From a virus, in the IMG/VR virus record IMGVR_UViG_3300023116_000080, positions 1-46,632 of that record: 46,632 nucleotides of DNA; one strand, given 5' to 3'. The position numbers and the translations under genes are program-made. The first letter of the stretch is position 1. Every line of letters starts with the position of its first letter. Positions 21,101 through 29,892 of this stretch are shown here, piece after piece. A model generated the notes under the pieces. It was not told the origin of the DNA and did no database searches. It saw only the letters and a list, made by a program, of their open reading frames with translations.

Positions 21101-21112
21101 TTAAAAAAAATC
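21101..21112 (-). other. Candidate -1 frameshift site at the end of gp26
   Basis: On the minus strand gp26 ends GAT TTT TTT TAA: eight T (21110-21103) give the slippery heptamer T TTT TTT immediately before the stop. A -1 slip re-reads one T and continues through TTA ATA GCT into the gp51-like frame. The layout matches the G/GT tail chaperone genes of long-tailed phages. Confidence 0.65.
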
Positions 21113-21811
21113 CTGTAATCCCTGTAATGTATATTTATTCTCTTTTTTACATTTTTCACAAGTAAATTCTGCATCATGTTTCAATGATGGTAGATTGTTT
21201 ACATATTCCAAAATCTTTTGATAGTGATCAGTAGAAAGACTATCCATAAATTGTTTAATTTCTTCTTCCGGTTCATCTTTAAATAAGAATGTATCATCTT
21301 CTGTATGAAGTGTTTGTAGGCACATCAAAGATAAGTTATAAAGAATCTCAGTATAGCTTTCACCTTCTAGGATCTTTTCTTTTTGAATTGCATCCTTATA
21401 TTTTGGAAATCCCATTACCAATTCAATATCATCATTTAATTTGATTTTTGGATTTGGAAATTCTTTTGATTCAATCTTAATAGTAGATACATCAATATCA
21501 ACTGAGTTGGGATGCTCACATTCACATCTCAGCAAGATAGTACTTGTCTCACCAACTGACTTTGATCTAATCTGTAAGAACATATATTCAACGTCAAATG
21601 TCGATAGATTATTAATGTCTATATCTTCTTCGATACATTGTTTTACTATATCAAGAATAGCCTGAGCTGCCATTAGACTATCATCAGATTCAAATGCCAT
21701 AAGCAATACTTTTTCTTCACCTACATTGTAGGGTCTAAAATGAATCTTTTGTTGGAGAGAAGGTAATACTGTATTAAATTTAGGATAATTGTTTAGTTTG
21801 GGTAGAGCCAT
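21101..21811 (-). CDS. 26: gp26-like baseplate hub / tail assembly protein
   Basis: A 236-residue protein of the T4_baseplate family (gp26). The opening ALPKLNNYPKFNTVLPS, KIHFRPYNVGEEKVLLMA near residue 22 and FDVEYMFLQIRSKSVGE near 72 follow the family pattern. Four Cys in two places (RCECEH near 100 and CEKCKKENKY near 220) could bind zinc. In T4, gp26 helps to build the central hub without being sure to stay in it. The C-terminus runs into the slip site, so a minor fraction would carry the gp51-like extension. T4 gp26 is 208 residues. Confidence 0.75.
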   Translation of the reverse strand: MALPKLNNYPKFNTVLPSLQQKIHFRPYNVGEEKVLLMAFESDDSLMAAQAILDIVKQCIEEDIDINNLSTFDVEYMFLQIRSKSVGETSTILLRCECEHPNSVDIDVSTIKIESKEFPNPKIKLNDDIELVMGFPKYKDAIQKEKILEGESYTEILYNLSLMCLQTLHTEDDTFLFKDEPEEEIKQFMDSLSTDHYQKILEYVNNLPSLKHDAEFTCEKCKKENKYTLQGLQDFF

Positions 21812-21827
21812 TTCAAAGCCTCATTAA

Positions 21828-22538
21828 TTAAAAAATATTATTTACAAACCCTATAATGTTAGATCTAATTGTACTAGTCAAAGCATCTTTAAGATTTGAT
21901 GGAGATACGATAAATGGAGCTTTCCAGTCAGTAAAACTTAATTGAATATTTAATTCAACTATACCATCCATCTCATTGTTTAATTGTATTGCATTCATAG
22001 TTGTTGGGAATGCATCAATAAGTTTACATTTATAGATCACAAGATCGTTTAGTTGATCATTAAGACCCAAAATAGTTTCGCCAAGTTCAAAGTCAGAAAT
22101 TTTAGGAAGAACATTTCCTATACCACTTGAGAATTCCTGTCTATATCTTTGAGGTAGGCTCTTGACTTTTTTAAACTGTTCTATTTCAACATCTCTAGAA
22201 TAGTCTTTTTTGTAACCCACTTCATATGTATTTGTGTTTGTTGCAAGGTTTTGCCATGTTTCAAAATATTCCCTTACACCATAATCATTAAGAACATGGA
22301 ATGTCATAGACACATCTTGAATTAAAAATCCATTGGCAACACGCTCTTGTATTAAACCATAATTAAAAGTATTGGTAGTAATCTGCCTACCAGGTAATTG
22401 AACATCCCTACAAAGTATATTCATTTCCTCAGATCTAGCCCCAGGAAGGCTTGGAAGCTTTACGCGCCATAGGTTATTACGGGCAAGGCCACCTTTAGCA
22501 CTTACTAAACTTTTAAACTGATCAACTGTACCAGCCAT
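21828..22538 (-). CDS. Tail-tube-fold baseplate protein (gp54-like)
   Basis: A 236-residue protein with the layout of the gp19 tube fold: NNLWRVKLPSLPG near residue 21, CRDVQLPGRQITTNTFNYG near 43, FLIQDVSMTFHVLNDYGVREYFETW near 72 (in two parts) and a final FTDWKAP strand near 207. In T4-like phages such a protein beside gp48 and the hub is gp54, the platform from which the tube grows; gp54 of T4 is 320 residues. A tube protein of gp19 type is the alternative, but gp19 usually lies in the sheath region. Start overlaps the previous stop (TAATG). Confidence 0.55.
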   Translation of the reverse strand: MAGTVDQFKSLVSAKGGLARNNLWRVKLPSLPGARSEEMNILCRDVQLPGRQITTNTFNYGLIQERVANGFLIQDVSMTFHVLNDYGVREYFETWQNLATNTNTYEVGYKKDYSRDVEIEQFKKVKSLPQRYRQEFSSGIGNVLPKISDFELGETILGLNDQLNDLVIYKCKLIDAFPTTMNAIQLNNEMDGIVELNIQLSFTDWKAPFIVSPSNLKDALTSTIRSNIIGFVNNIF

Positions 22539-23122
22539 TAGATTTTCCTTCTTGAATCAGAATATACTTTGTTCTTACCAGCCTTTTGGAAATCAGCGGT
22601 AGGAAGAAATGTAGCAATCTCCCACTCAGGAGCTTCTACTCTGGCAAATCTACTTCTGACATGTTCATTTAAATAATGCTTTACACATGGTTTAAAGTGT
22701 TTATATTTACCGGCTCTCTTTAGTAGATTATATGAAACATTAAATTTAGTTGTCTCATCATATCTTTTGTTATTCGTAATATCTAACAGACTATCCAAGA
22801 ACTTGGCTCTTAGTATTGGTGGTAGATAATGAAGATTGAGACCCAAGAATCCCTTTTCTGCGGGACCAATAACAATCACTAAAGGAAAGCTATCATAGTA
22901 GGGCAGAGTTGATTTTAATTTTGGGTCATAGAAAAACATATACATTGAACCAACGATTTGTCTATTCGACAATTGTATTGGTTCTTCTTTCATAAGAGCG
23001 TTTCTATTTACACTTCTCATAGCCGAAGCCTTACGACGAAACCATTCACGAGACTCCTGAGTTCGTGGTGTAATCCCGTTGCGGAAAGCTTCCATTTCTA
23101 ATTTGTAAAATAAATTTGACAT
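22538..23122 (-). CDS. Conserved T4-like phage structural-region protein
   Basis: A 194-residue protein with a basic N-terminus (RTQESREWFRRKASAMRSVN), a beta core (IVGSMYMFFYDPKLKSTLPY, then FPLVIVIGPAEKGFLGLNLHY) and a basic C-terminus. The same pattern occurs in proteins of marine T4-like phages encoded beside gp4. A DNA-end or head-to-tail role is possible from the basic residues and position, but I cannot assign it to a T4 gene. An AGATAAATA near 23127-23135 (minus) is a weak late-promoter-like sequence. Confidence 0.65.
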   Translation of the reverse strand: MSNLFYKLEMEAFRNGITPRTQESREWFRRKASAMRSVNRNALMKEEPIQLSNRQIVGSMYMFFYDPKLKSTLPYYDSFPLVIVIGPAEKGFLGLNLHYLPPILRAKFLDSLLDITNNKRYDETTKFNVSYNLLKRAGKYKHFKPCVKHYLNEHVRSRFARVEAPEWEIATFLPTADFQKAGKNKVYSDSRRKI

Positions 23123-23130
23123 ACCATTAT

Positions 23131-23622
23131 TTATCTACGTTTTTTCACTTTTAGGGGTTTTAAAGGTTTAAGAGTTCTTTTTGGTTTGGGCAGAATACCC
23201 ATTGAAGATAATTCTTTCTCTGTCCAAACCTGAAATCCCCAACCTCTATCAGCTGCATAGTTTTGAGCTGCAGCCCATTTATTCATATTCTTTATGTATG
23301 TCATTCCTTCAGAGATATACTTTTTTGTCTTGCGACCCTTGAACTCTGGTGGGGATGTTTCTTTCTCTGGTTTGATCTCAACTAAAAAAGTCTTGCCATC
23401 ACTGTAGGTAATTTTGAGATCCATGAAGTAACGATGATACTTTTTGTCGACTTCATAGAAGTAGGGTATAACAACCTCTTCTGATGACCAAGAACGTATT
23501 GACGAATTTTCATCACACCACTTAAAAGCATTTCTCTCCCATAAAGATCTAAATATTACATTATCTGGATCACCTTTATACTTGGTTCTGTTCTTTACCT
23601 TATATCTTCCAGAATATGCCAT
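23131..23622 (-). CDS. 4: gp4 head completion protein
   Basis: A 163-residue homologue of T4 gp4 (150 residues), needed for the last step of head filling before tail joining. YKGDPDNVIFRSLWERNAFK near residue 14, SSEEVVIPYFYEVDKKYHRY near 45, then FLVEIKPEKETSPP near 79 are typical. The E, D and E-x-K residues resemble the TnsA/PD-(D/E)XK nuclease fold, so the protein may trim DNA ends. The C-terminus is very basic (KPKRTLKPLKPLKVKKRR). It is the first gene of the leftward operon, divergent from gp48. Confidence 0.82.
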   Translation of the reverse strand: MAYSGRYKVKNRTKYKGDPDNVIFRSLWERNAFKWCDENSSIRSWSSEEVVIPYFYEVDKKYHRYFMDLKITYSDGKTFLVEIKPEKETSPPEFKGRKTKKYISEGMTYIKNMNKWAAAQNYAADRGWGFQVWTEKELSSMGILPKPKRTLKPLKPLKVKKRR

Positions 23623-23630
23623 AATTACCT

Positions 23631-23638
23631 TATAAATA
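23631..23638 (+). promoter_or_regulatory. T4-type late promoter before gp48
   Basis: TATAAATA at 23631-23638 in the divergent intergenic region, 38 bases before the TTG start of gp48. This is the gp55-dependent late promoter consensus of T4. On the minus strand an AATAAATA (rc of 23656-23663) could serve the gp4 operon less well. Confidence 0.7.
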
Positions 23639-23675
23639 CTTTAAAGTTTTTTAATATTTATTAGGATAAAAACCG

Positions 23676-24761
23676 TTGCGTATCAAAATCACAGAAGGCA
23701 ATTTGTCATATAACTTTCCAATAGAAAATAATAGTGACTATAAGGCCAAAGTTCAGTTTAGAGCTACCCAAGAAAGCTATGCAGGATTGTGGGATGCTGG
23801 TGTTTCAGTATTTGGCAGCCAGGTGCAAGCGAATATTCCAAATGAAAGCTTTATCCCAAATAAAGATCTAGCTAAGAAAGCACAACAATCTATTGATGTG
23901 CAAAAACATAAAGGTATAAGTTACTCCCAAAAGTTAAGAAACAACAAAACAATTAAAGGCTCCGTTGAATTATTTTTACCACAATCTATACAAATTGCAG
24001 ATAAAATTGATTATACTCAGCCTGAATTAGGTATGCTTGGTGGAGCAGCCTTTATGGGAGCCAGAGCAGCTGCTATGGGTGCTTACGTTGGTGTAGGCAC
24101 TATGATGGATGCCGGGTCTAAAATGGTTGGGCAGACACTTGGAGCTTTGTTTAATGGCAATCTTGGTAATACAGCCACTTCACTTGCTGTACAAAGAGCA
24201 GCCCAAAAAGCTAGTATGCCAGAGGTTTCAGGTGCGGTTGCATCAGCAACAGGCATTGCCGTAAATCCAAATAAAAGAAATATTTTAAATGGCATTGCTC
24301 TAAGATCATTTAGATTTACATTTAAGTTGATACCCCGCACCGCTGAAGAGTCTCAAAGGATAAAGGACATAATTTATTTCTTTCGAAAAAATATGTATCC
24401 ATCTCTAACTGATGATTCTAAAATATTTGATGGTGAAGATGAAGGCATTGGTGCTACATCAGCTGGAAATGAAATTTTAAACTTTGAGGGTATGTCTGCT
24501 GGTTTAGAATACCCATGCAAGTGGGAAATTGAAATGTATTATCTTGGTGAAGATGTATATGGAGAAACCTGGACTAAGATAGGAACAGAAATTCTGCCAT
24601 GTTTCTTAGAATCATTTGAAGCTGTTTATAACCCAAACACTATGGCATTTCATACAGATGGATCTCCTCAGGAAGTAGATATCTCTTTAACCTTTGTTGA
24701 AGAACGTGCCATGAATGCTACTGATATTAAAAAGCCCGCTCCATTAGAATCTACCTTTTAG
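23676..24761 (+). CDS. 48: gp48 baseplate tail tube cap
   Basis: A 361-residue protein starting at TTG 23676 with AGGA 9 bases upstream. QSIQIADKIDYTQPELGMLG near residue 109 and ALRSFRFTFKLIPRTAEES near 209, followed by IIYFFRKNMYPS, match gp48, which caps the baseplate and seeds tube growth with gp54. A Gly/Ala-rich linker (GGAAFMGARAAAMGAYVG) splits the two parts. The C-terminal SFEAVYNPNTMAFHTDGSPQ strand pair is the tube-like fold. T4 gp48 has 364 residues. It heads the rightward late operon. Confidence 0.78.
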   Translation: MRIKITEGNLSYNFPIENNSDYKAKVQFRATQESYAGLWDAGVSVFGSQVQANIPNESFIPNKDLAKKAQQSIDVQKHKGISYSQKLRNNKTIKGSVELFLPQSIQIADKIDYTQPELGMLGGAAFMGARAAAMGAYVGVGTMMDAGSKMVGQTLGALFNGNLGNTATSLAVQRAAQKASMPEVSGAVASATGIAVNPNKRNILNGIALRSFRFTFKLIPRTAEESQRIKDIIYFFRKNMYPSLTDDSKIFDGEDEGIGATSAGNEILNFEGMSAGLEYPCKWEIEMYYLGEDVYGETWTKIGTEILPCFLESFEAVYNPNTMAFHTDGSPQEVDISLTFVEERAMNATDIKKPAPLESTF

Positions 24762-24774
24762 AAAGTTTTAAACT

Positions 24775-25371
24775 ATGCCAATGTTTGCTAATTTTCCAAT
24801 TACAACCTATAATTTTGGTGAAGAGACATCAAATGTTTTATTTGATAATATCACCACCTATATAGATCTTGTTGATGAATTTAAAGATGATTTAAGTTAT
24901 TACTCAGAATACTTTATTCAGGACGGCGAAAGACCGGACATACTTTCTTACAAACTTTATGGCACAACTGAATATTATTATCTATTTTATCTTTTAAATG
25001 ATAAGTTAAGAGTAAGTGGCTGGCCGCTAGATGAATCTGAATTGATTGAAAAGGCAAACGAATTCTACCCACACAAAGCAATTCAGACTGATAACAACAT
25101 AGCAGTAGGAATGTATAAAGGTGATTGGGTTGCATCTAGTGATTACAACACCGTAGAATATCCAAGCTTTAAAGGTAAGATCATAGAGAAAAATCTCATG
25201 CTTGGACAATTAATTGTAGAGCCAGCAACTGAGATCAGAGACATTAATATTACTAATCCAGGTTCTGGATATACATCCCCTCCCACAGTAACCATAACAG
25301 GTGGTAATGGTGAAGGCGCAACAGCAATCAACAATTGCCAATGGATCAGTAACAGCTGTTACCATTACTAA
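24775..25371 (+). CDS. 53: gp53 baseplate wedge, N-terminal part (frameshifted)
   Basis: Encodes 198 residues. FANFPITTYNFGEETSNVLF, then YKLYGTTEYYYLFYLLNDKL and FYPHKAIQ, fit T4 gp53, a wedge protein that joins wedge to hub. From about residue 160 a repeat DINITNPGSGYTSPPTVTITG begins, a module often inserted in gp53 of marine phages. The frame ends at 25371 after an out-of-frame tail (NNCQWISNSCYHY). The rest of the repeat and the conserved C-terminus continue in the +1 frame, so the gene appears broken near 25325-25345, by mutation, error or a rare frameshift. Confidence 0.75.
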   Translation: MPMFANFPITTYNFGEETSNVLFDNITTYIDLVDEFKDDLSYYSEYFIQDGERPDILSYKLYGTTEYYYLFYLLNDKLRVSGWPLDESELIEKANEFYPHKAIQTDNNIAVGMYKGDWVASSDYNTVEYPSFKGKIIEKNLMLGQLIVEPATEIRDINITNPGSGYTSPPTVTITGGNGEGATAINNCQWISNSCYHY

Positions 25372-25816
25372 CAGAGGCACTGATTATACATCTATACCTA
25401 CAATTACTTTATCATCTCCTCAGGTTGGTGCTAATACAGCAACTGCTGATGCTCTTATTTCATCTACTACAATTAACGCAGGTGACAGATTATATTCAGA
25501 TCCAGGTGAAGACAATATTGACAATTGGAACCAGGTACCAAGTTCTATTCCCAACTTTAGAGTTGTAGGAGTAAAGGATCAAACTCTTGGTATTCATCAT
25601 TATGAAAATGCAGATGGGGAATGGATTGATCTGGATGTACTAAATACTGGTGGAGTTAATATATCCCAATTTGTTGGAGATACAACAGGTGCTGGTGGAG
25701 TAACATACCGCCAACAACTACGTAAAGAAAATGATGAATTAAGACAAATAAATGTTTTTCTTCCACGAATTGCACGACAGCTGCATTTACAATTTAATAA
25801 ACTTTTAAGGGTTTAA
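25301..25816 (+). CDS. 53: gp53 baseplate wedge, C-terminal part (frameshifted)
   Basis: The second piece of gp53. In this frame the repeat continues as ANGSVTAVTITNRGTDYTS (residues 13-31) and the conserved end follows: IPNFRVVGVKDQTLGIHHYE near residue 83 and RQINVFLPRIARQLHLQF near 147, the usual C-terminus of gp53. Joined to the first piece by a +1 shift the protein would have about 345 residues. The ATG at 25301 is merely the first in the frame and has no Shine-Dalgarno of its own; independent translation is doubtful. Confidence 0.65.
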   Translation: MVMVKAQQQSTIANGSVTAVTITNRGTDYTSIPTITLSSPQVGANTATADALISSTTINAGDRLYSDPGEDNIDNWNQVPSSIPNFRVVGVKDQTLGIHHYENADGEWIDLDVLNTGGVNISQFVGDTTGAGGVTYRQQLRKENDELRQINVFLPRIARQLHLQFNKLLRV

Positions 25817-25817
25817 C

Positions 25818-27272
25818 ATGGCCTATTTGACGCCAGAATCTTTTGATTTAGGTTCAGTATACTTTTATACAAATCGCATGTCGGTTGATAATCCTAATGT
25901 TGATAATAAAATTGACATTAAAGAGGGTATAAGTGAATTTAGTATATATGAACATCTAGGTAAGGCATATCTTACGGCTGAGATGATATATGTGGACGAT
26001 CTTAATCTTTTTGAAATGCCTGGCATCATTGGCACTGAAAGAATTCAATTTAATATTTCTACACCTCTTACTGAATCCGAATCAAATGTGTTTACGACTA
26101 CCAAAAACTTTGTCATTAATGGAATAAACAAATTTAATAAACACAATGAAGGTACATCCGTATATCATATTTCTCTTATAGAAGACCATGGATATTTTAA
26201 TTATGTTCAGAAGATCAGTAAATCTTATTTTGGTAGTGGCGAGGATATTATACAAACTATATTAAAAGACAATCTTAAAAAAGAAATTGATTTTGAATTT
26301 AATGACGGTAATCCATTTAGAAAGTCAGTACAGGGTGATATGAGGTATAATGTACCATTCCTTAAACCTCTTGATGCAGTAAAGGCTATTCTTGGTAAAA
26401 TTACAACTTCTCATGGAATGCCATATCTACTCTATTCAAGTATACACAGTGATAAACTTATTTTTACCGATCTAGAAACACTACTTGAAAAGGAACCATT
26501 TAATAAAGATAGAGCAGCTACGTTTAATCCGACCATGTCCTATACTTCTGGTAACTTTATAGAGCAGATGTATAATATAAGTAAATATTCAATAACATAC
26601 TCTACAGCAGAAGATACACTTAAACTTGCTCAAAATGGCGGTCTAGGGTTTAGATATGAAAACGTTGATACTAATGATGGTACGTATTATAATCAAAGTA
26701 TGAATCTTAGAAATTTTATTGTGCCTTGGTTGGAAAATATATTTGATAAAAATGCATTGGGCTTTTTGGTAGATGATGATGTATTTGATCCTGATCCTTC
26801 AAACCAGAATGAAACAAATGTATCAGCACCGACTTTAGGTGATTATAATTCTCAGGTGTATACTACTCTCAAGTCAAGTAACTTTGCGCCTAATAAAGAA
26901 AAAGGTATAAATGAGTCTCGTTCATTTCTTAATGATGTAGTAAGAGATGCTACTATGCATTATCTCACAAAAAATGTTTATGATATTGAAATGGCTGGTA
27001 TGATATGGCTGGCCACTGATACGTCAAGAAGTGTAGGCGGCCAAGTTAACATTGCTGTAAATCAAGATACTGGTTTAAGTACTAATCAACATAATTATTC
27101 TTTAACAGATGATAAAAGATCTGGACCTCATTTAATAATTACTAAAAGACATCTATTCACACCCCATAATAAAAAAACAAGAGTAAGTGTTCAGGTATCA
27201 AGACTAGCCAACAGAGTATCTAAAGTAGGTGTTCGTGTAGTTGAGAATCAATCTTTGGTCGGGAGAGTATAA
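25818..27272 (+). CDS. gp27-like baseplate hub protein
   Basis: A 484-residue protein directly before the spike genes. FEMPGIIGTERIQFNIST near residue 65, VYHISLIEDHGYFNYV near 117, and SGEDIIQTILKDNLKKEID near 140 give the order of elements of hub proteins of the gp27 / VgrG N-terminal / Mu gp44 group, which form the trimeric ring above the spike. Residues 300-420 are specific to this phage. T4 gp27 is 391 residues and binds gp5; the same partner lies next door here. Assignment rests on pattern and position. Confidence 0.6.
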   Translation: MAYLTPESFDLGSVYFYTNRMSVDNPNVDNKIDIKEGISEFSIYEHLGKAYLTAEMIYVDDLNLFEMPGIIGTERIQFNISTPLTESESNVFTTTKNFVINGINKFNKHNEGTSVYHISLIEDHGYFNYVQKISKSYFGSGEDIIQTILKDNLKKEIDFEFNDGNPFRKSVQGDMRYNVPFLKPLDAVKAILGKITTSHGMPYLLYSSIHSDKLIFTDLETLLEKEPFNKDRAATFNPTMSYTSGNFIEQMYNISKYSITYSTAEDTLKLAQNGGLGFRYENVDTNDGTYYNQSMNLRNFIVPWLENIFDKNALGFLVDDDVFDPDPSNQNETNVSAPTLGDYNSQVYTTLKSSNFAPNKEKGINESRSFLNDVVRDATMHYLTKNVYDIEMAGMIWLATDTSRSVGGQVNIAVNQDTGLSTNQHNYSLTDDKRSGPHLIITKRHLFTPHNKKTRVSVQVSRLANRVSKVGVRVVENQSLVGRV

Positions 27273-28243
27273 TGTATTATGGAGATAAGACCCGTTGGTT
27301 TATAGGTACCGCAATTGAAATCAATAAAGATTTTCCTGGGAAGATTAAGGTAAGAATATTTGGTATTCATGGACCCGATATTGATAATGCCAATTTACCT
27401 TGGGCAGACATTTTAATACCCACCACAGAAGCCGGGACATCAGGTATTGGTAAAATACCTCAGATACATCCACCGGCTAGGGTTTATGGGTTTTTCTTAG
27501 ATGGTGAAAATTCACAGTCTCCTATTGTATTAGGATCAATGTTTACCACAGAAAGAGAATCAGCAACCCAACAAAGATTGAGAACCACTGTCAATAGAGG
27601 TTCCACAAGCAGCAGTGTAGACGCAAGTAGTACTATTAAGCATGATGGGTTTATACAACCCAATAATCTTATAAAGAATTACAATACAGTTGAAAGGGCT
27701 GCTGGTGGTTACGGTTCATCAGCCATGGTAAAAAAATCTGTAATTATTATGAGTTATCTTACCCAAAATGGATATACACCATTACAAGCTGCCGGTATAG
27801 TAGGCAACCTCACAAAAGAAAGTTTTAATGCAAAGGACAATGTGTATTTTGATCCTACTGCTTTGGGTGACAACGGTAATTCTTATGGCTTGGCACAATG
27901 GAATAATAGTGCTAATGCAGGATTTAGATGGAATAAATTAAAAAATTATGCCAACCTTAGAAATTTACCCGAAAGTGATTTCTTTGGGCAGTTGGGTTAT
28001 TTGGTTAATACTTTAAACGGTTCATTAGGTGGTAAAGATACTGATGCGTCAGAATATTCTTATGTGCATCGTAGGCTCATAAACAGTAATAGAATAAACG
28101 GTCCTAAAGGTGATAATAACGCAACGTGGGTTTTTCTTGATAGATATGAAAACCCTGCTAATAAGGATAGTGAGTATATTACACGGTCTAAATATGCAAC
28201 AGATGCCCTATCTTGGTATGAAGCATCTATTAATGGAGTATAA
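27272..28243 (+). CDS. 5: gp5-like spike protein: OB domain plus tail lysozyme
   Basis: A 323-residue protein. Residues 1-95 are the N-terminal OB fold of gp5 / Phage_base_V (WFIGTAIEINKDFPGKIKVR, DNANLPWADILIP, SQSPIVLGSM). A Ser/Thr linker follows. Residues 150-320 carry a phage tail lysozyme of the Phage_lysozyme2 type (AAGIVGNLTKESFNA, catalytic Glu near 182; SYGLAQWNNSANAG; DFFGQLGYLVNTL). T4 gp5 has instead a GH24 lysozyme and a C-terminal beta-helix spike; here the spike part is missing and seems to lie two genes downstream. It would cut peptidoglycan during entry. Shares one base with the previous gene. Confidence 0.8.
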   Translation: MYYGDKTRWFIGTAIEINKDFPGKIKVRIFGIHGPDIDNANLPWADILIPTTEAGTSGIGKIPQIHPPARVYGFFLDGENSQSPIVLGSMFTTERESATQQRLRTTVNRGSTSSSVDASSTIKHDGFIQPNNLIKNYNTVERAAGGYGSSAMVKKSVIIMSYLTQNGYTPLQAAGIVGNLTKESFNAKDNVYFDPTALGDNGNSYGLAQWNNSANAGFRWNKLKNYANLRNLPESDFFGQLGYLVNTLNGSLGGKDTDASEYSYVHRRLINSNRINGPKGDNNATWVFLDRYENPANKDSEYITRSKYATDALSWYEASINGV

Positions 28244-28245
28244 TT

Positions 28246-29892
28246 ATGTCACTGTCAAATGATCTTAACTTTATTGCGGCTACCGTAACATCAACTGCTA
28301 AAAAATTAGACCACTCTGTAAAAGAAAAATTAAATGATGCCCAGGCCCAACAAATACTTGAAAATACATCTAAGGCAGGTCTTAAAGTAAATGAGGAAAT
28401 AGGTGGTATAATATCTTTAAATGCCTCTAGTGATATGATTAAAAACGTAGAGGGTAGTATACCGACTCAATCTATAGGCCAACTACCAATCACAAAGCTT
28501 ACTTCAAATATGAAAGGCCTGAAGGCAACACTAGAACCTGTTGCATCTACAGTGCTTAAAGAAACAAGTAAAAATCTTACTAATGCTACCCTTGCAGTTG
28601 AAACAAATTTAAATGAAGTTATATCGTTGGGGTCAATAGAAGCAATATCATCATCGCTAAAATCTATTGTACCTGACATTAAGGCAAATGAAATAAATTC
28701 TATTATTAAAGAAGCCGTTGTTGATGTATCAAAGCCCATTGTAGATCTAAAGGCTGCTGGTAGTAACTTTGATGAATTTTTAGAAGACCTAGATGAGATT
28801 AATGAAATTCTTGAAAAAAACCTTAACAATGTAATTGCAACTGTCGCTGGCACTAGTGGAGTAAAACCAGGTCTTGCCGGGCTTCTAAATAGTGTATCTA
28901 GTGATGTAATAAAATTTAAAAATGAAGCTCTATCTATTTTTAACATTGGATTTAATTCAATGGTTGAAAATGCTATTGAAAAATCCTTTGCCCCCGCCAC
29001 AAATATTCTTAATGAATTTGCAACTAAGAATGGTATTCCTATAAAAATAAAAGATAAAGATAAAGCAGCAATTTTTACAAATATACAAAACGGAAATATT
29101 TTGGCAGCGGTCAATATTTTACAAAAATATAGTGATAGACCTCTAGATGATTTAGTAACAGGGGTCAGAAAAATTGATAATAGAATGTCAACATTTCAAC
29201 ATAAAAAATCAGAGGCTGCTGTTTCGGTAACTCCAGTATCAAGAGATCTTTCTAAAATAGAAGTTGACTGGAGAAATGGATATCCAGTAAATAATGGATA
29301 TGATTATTACTTAGACTATATAGTATCTTCAGAAGAAGAATTAATTACAGAAATATCTACTATCAAGAGAGCTTTCACTGAAGTAATAATTGATTGTACT
29401 GGTACACCATCTGATGTAGCAAATGATATGTACAGCATTCATTATCATGAAGCCCGAGACTATATTAAAAGTAATGGGTTTCCATGGCACTATTATATTT
29501 TAAAAACAGGTATAATAGAAAGAGTGAGACCCGTAAATATTGAATCTATTAATGTTGGTGGTACTAAAAATCATGACAAGAGATCTATTATTATAATGAT
29601 TGATGGAGGTACTACTACGCCATATTATGAAGACTATGATTTTAATAAACATGCCGTAAGAGATAAGGGTATTAATCAAGCCCAATATGCGACTCTAGAA
29701 AAGATACTTAGAAACATTTATTATTACTATCCGGGCACACAGGTTTTTGGTTATCATGAAATAAACAAAGAAGCATTTCCATATCTCAATGTACCTAATT
29801 ACATTCAATCAAAATTTAATAAGAAAAATATTTTTAACCCATTTGAAAGAGATTCCTTGACACTTGATGAACTAAGAAGGGGCGGTGTATAA
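28246..29892 (+). CDS. Baseplate protein with degenerate amidase (PGRP) domain
   Basis: A 548-residue protein. Residues 1-310 are helical, without recognisable domain (KNVEGSIPTQSIGQLPITKL). Residues 345-520 follow the T7 lysozyme / Amidase_2 fold: VIIDCTGTPSD near 380, then PWHYYILKTGIIERVRP, IIIMIDGG, and GYHEINKEAFPYL near 503. Compared with T7 lysozyme, the first zinc His is Asp (IIDC for FVHC), the Cys ligand is Phe and the nearby Lys is Glu (EAFPYL for KACPSF); only one His ligand remains. It is probably inactive and structural, or uses another metal. Shares one base with the next gene. Confidence 0.6.
   Translation: MSLSNDLNFIAATVTSTAKKLDHSVKEKLNDAQAQQILENTSKAGLKVNEEIGGIISLNASSDMIKNVEGSIPTQSIGQLPITKLTSNMKGLKATLEPVASTVLKETSKNLTNATLAVETNLNEVISLGSIEAISSSLKSIVPDIKANEINSIIKEAVVDVSKPIVDLKAAGSNFDEFLEDLDEINEILEKNLNNVIATVAGTSGVKPGLAGLLNSVSSDVIKFKNEALSIFNIGFNSMVENAIEKSFAPATNILNEFATKNGIPIKIKDKDKAAIFTNIQNGNILAAVNILQKYSDRPLDDLVTGVRKIDNRMSTFQHKKSEAAVSVTPVSRDLSKIEVDWRNGYPVNNGYDYYLDYIVSSEEELITEISTIKRAFTEVIIDCTGTPSDVANDMYSIHYHEARDYIKSNGFPWHYYILKTGIIERVRPVNIESINVGGTKNHDKRSIIIMIDGGTTTPYYEDYDFNKHAVRDKGINQAQYATLEKILRNIYYYYPGTQVFGYHEINKEAFPYLNVPNYIQSKFNKKNIFNPFERDSLTLDELRRGGV

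Noticed and set aside
28467-29114. 215-codon open frame on the minus strand inside the amidase-like gene
   Set aside because: Low-complexity Ser/Phe/Ile composition, no ribosome site; it mirrors the codon bias of the real gene on the plus strand.
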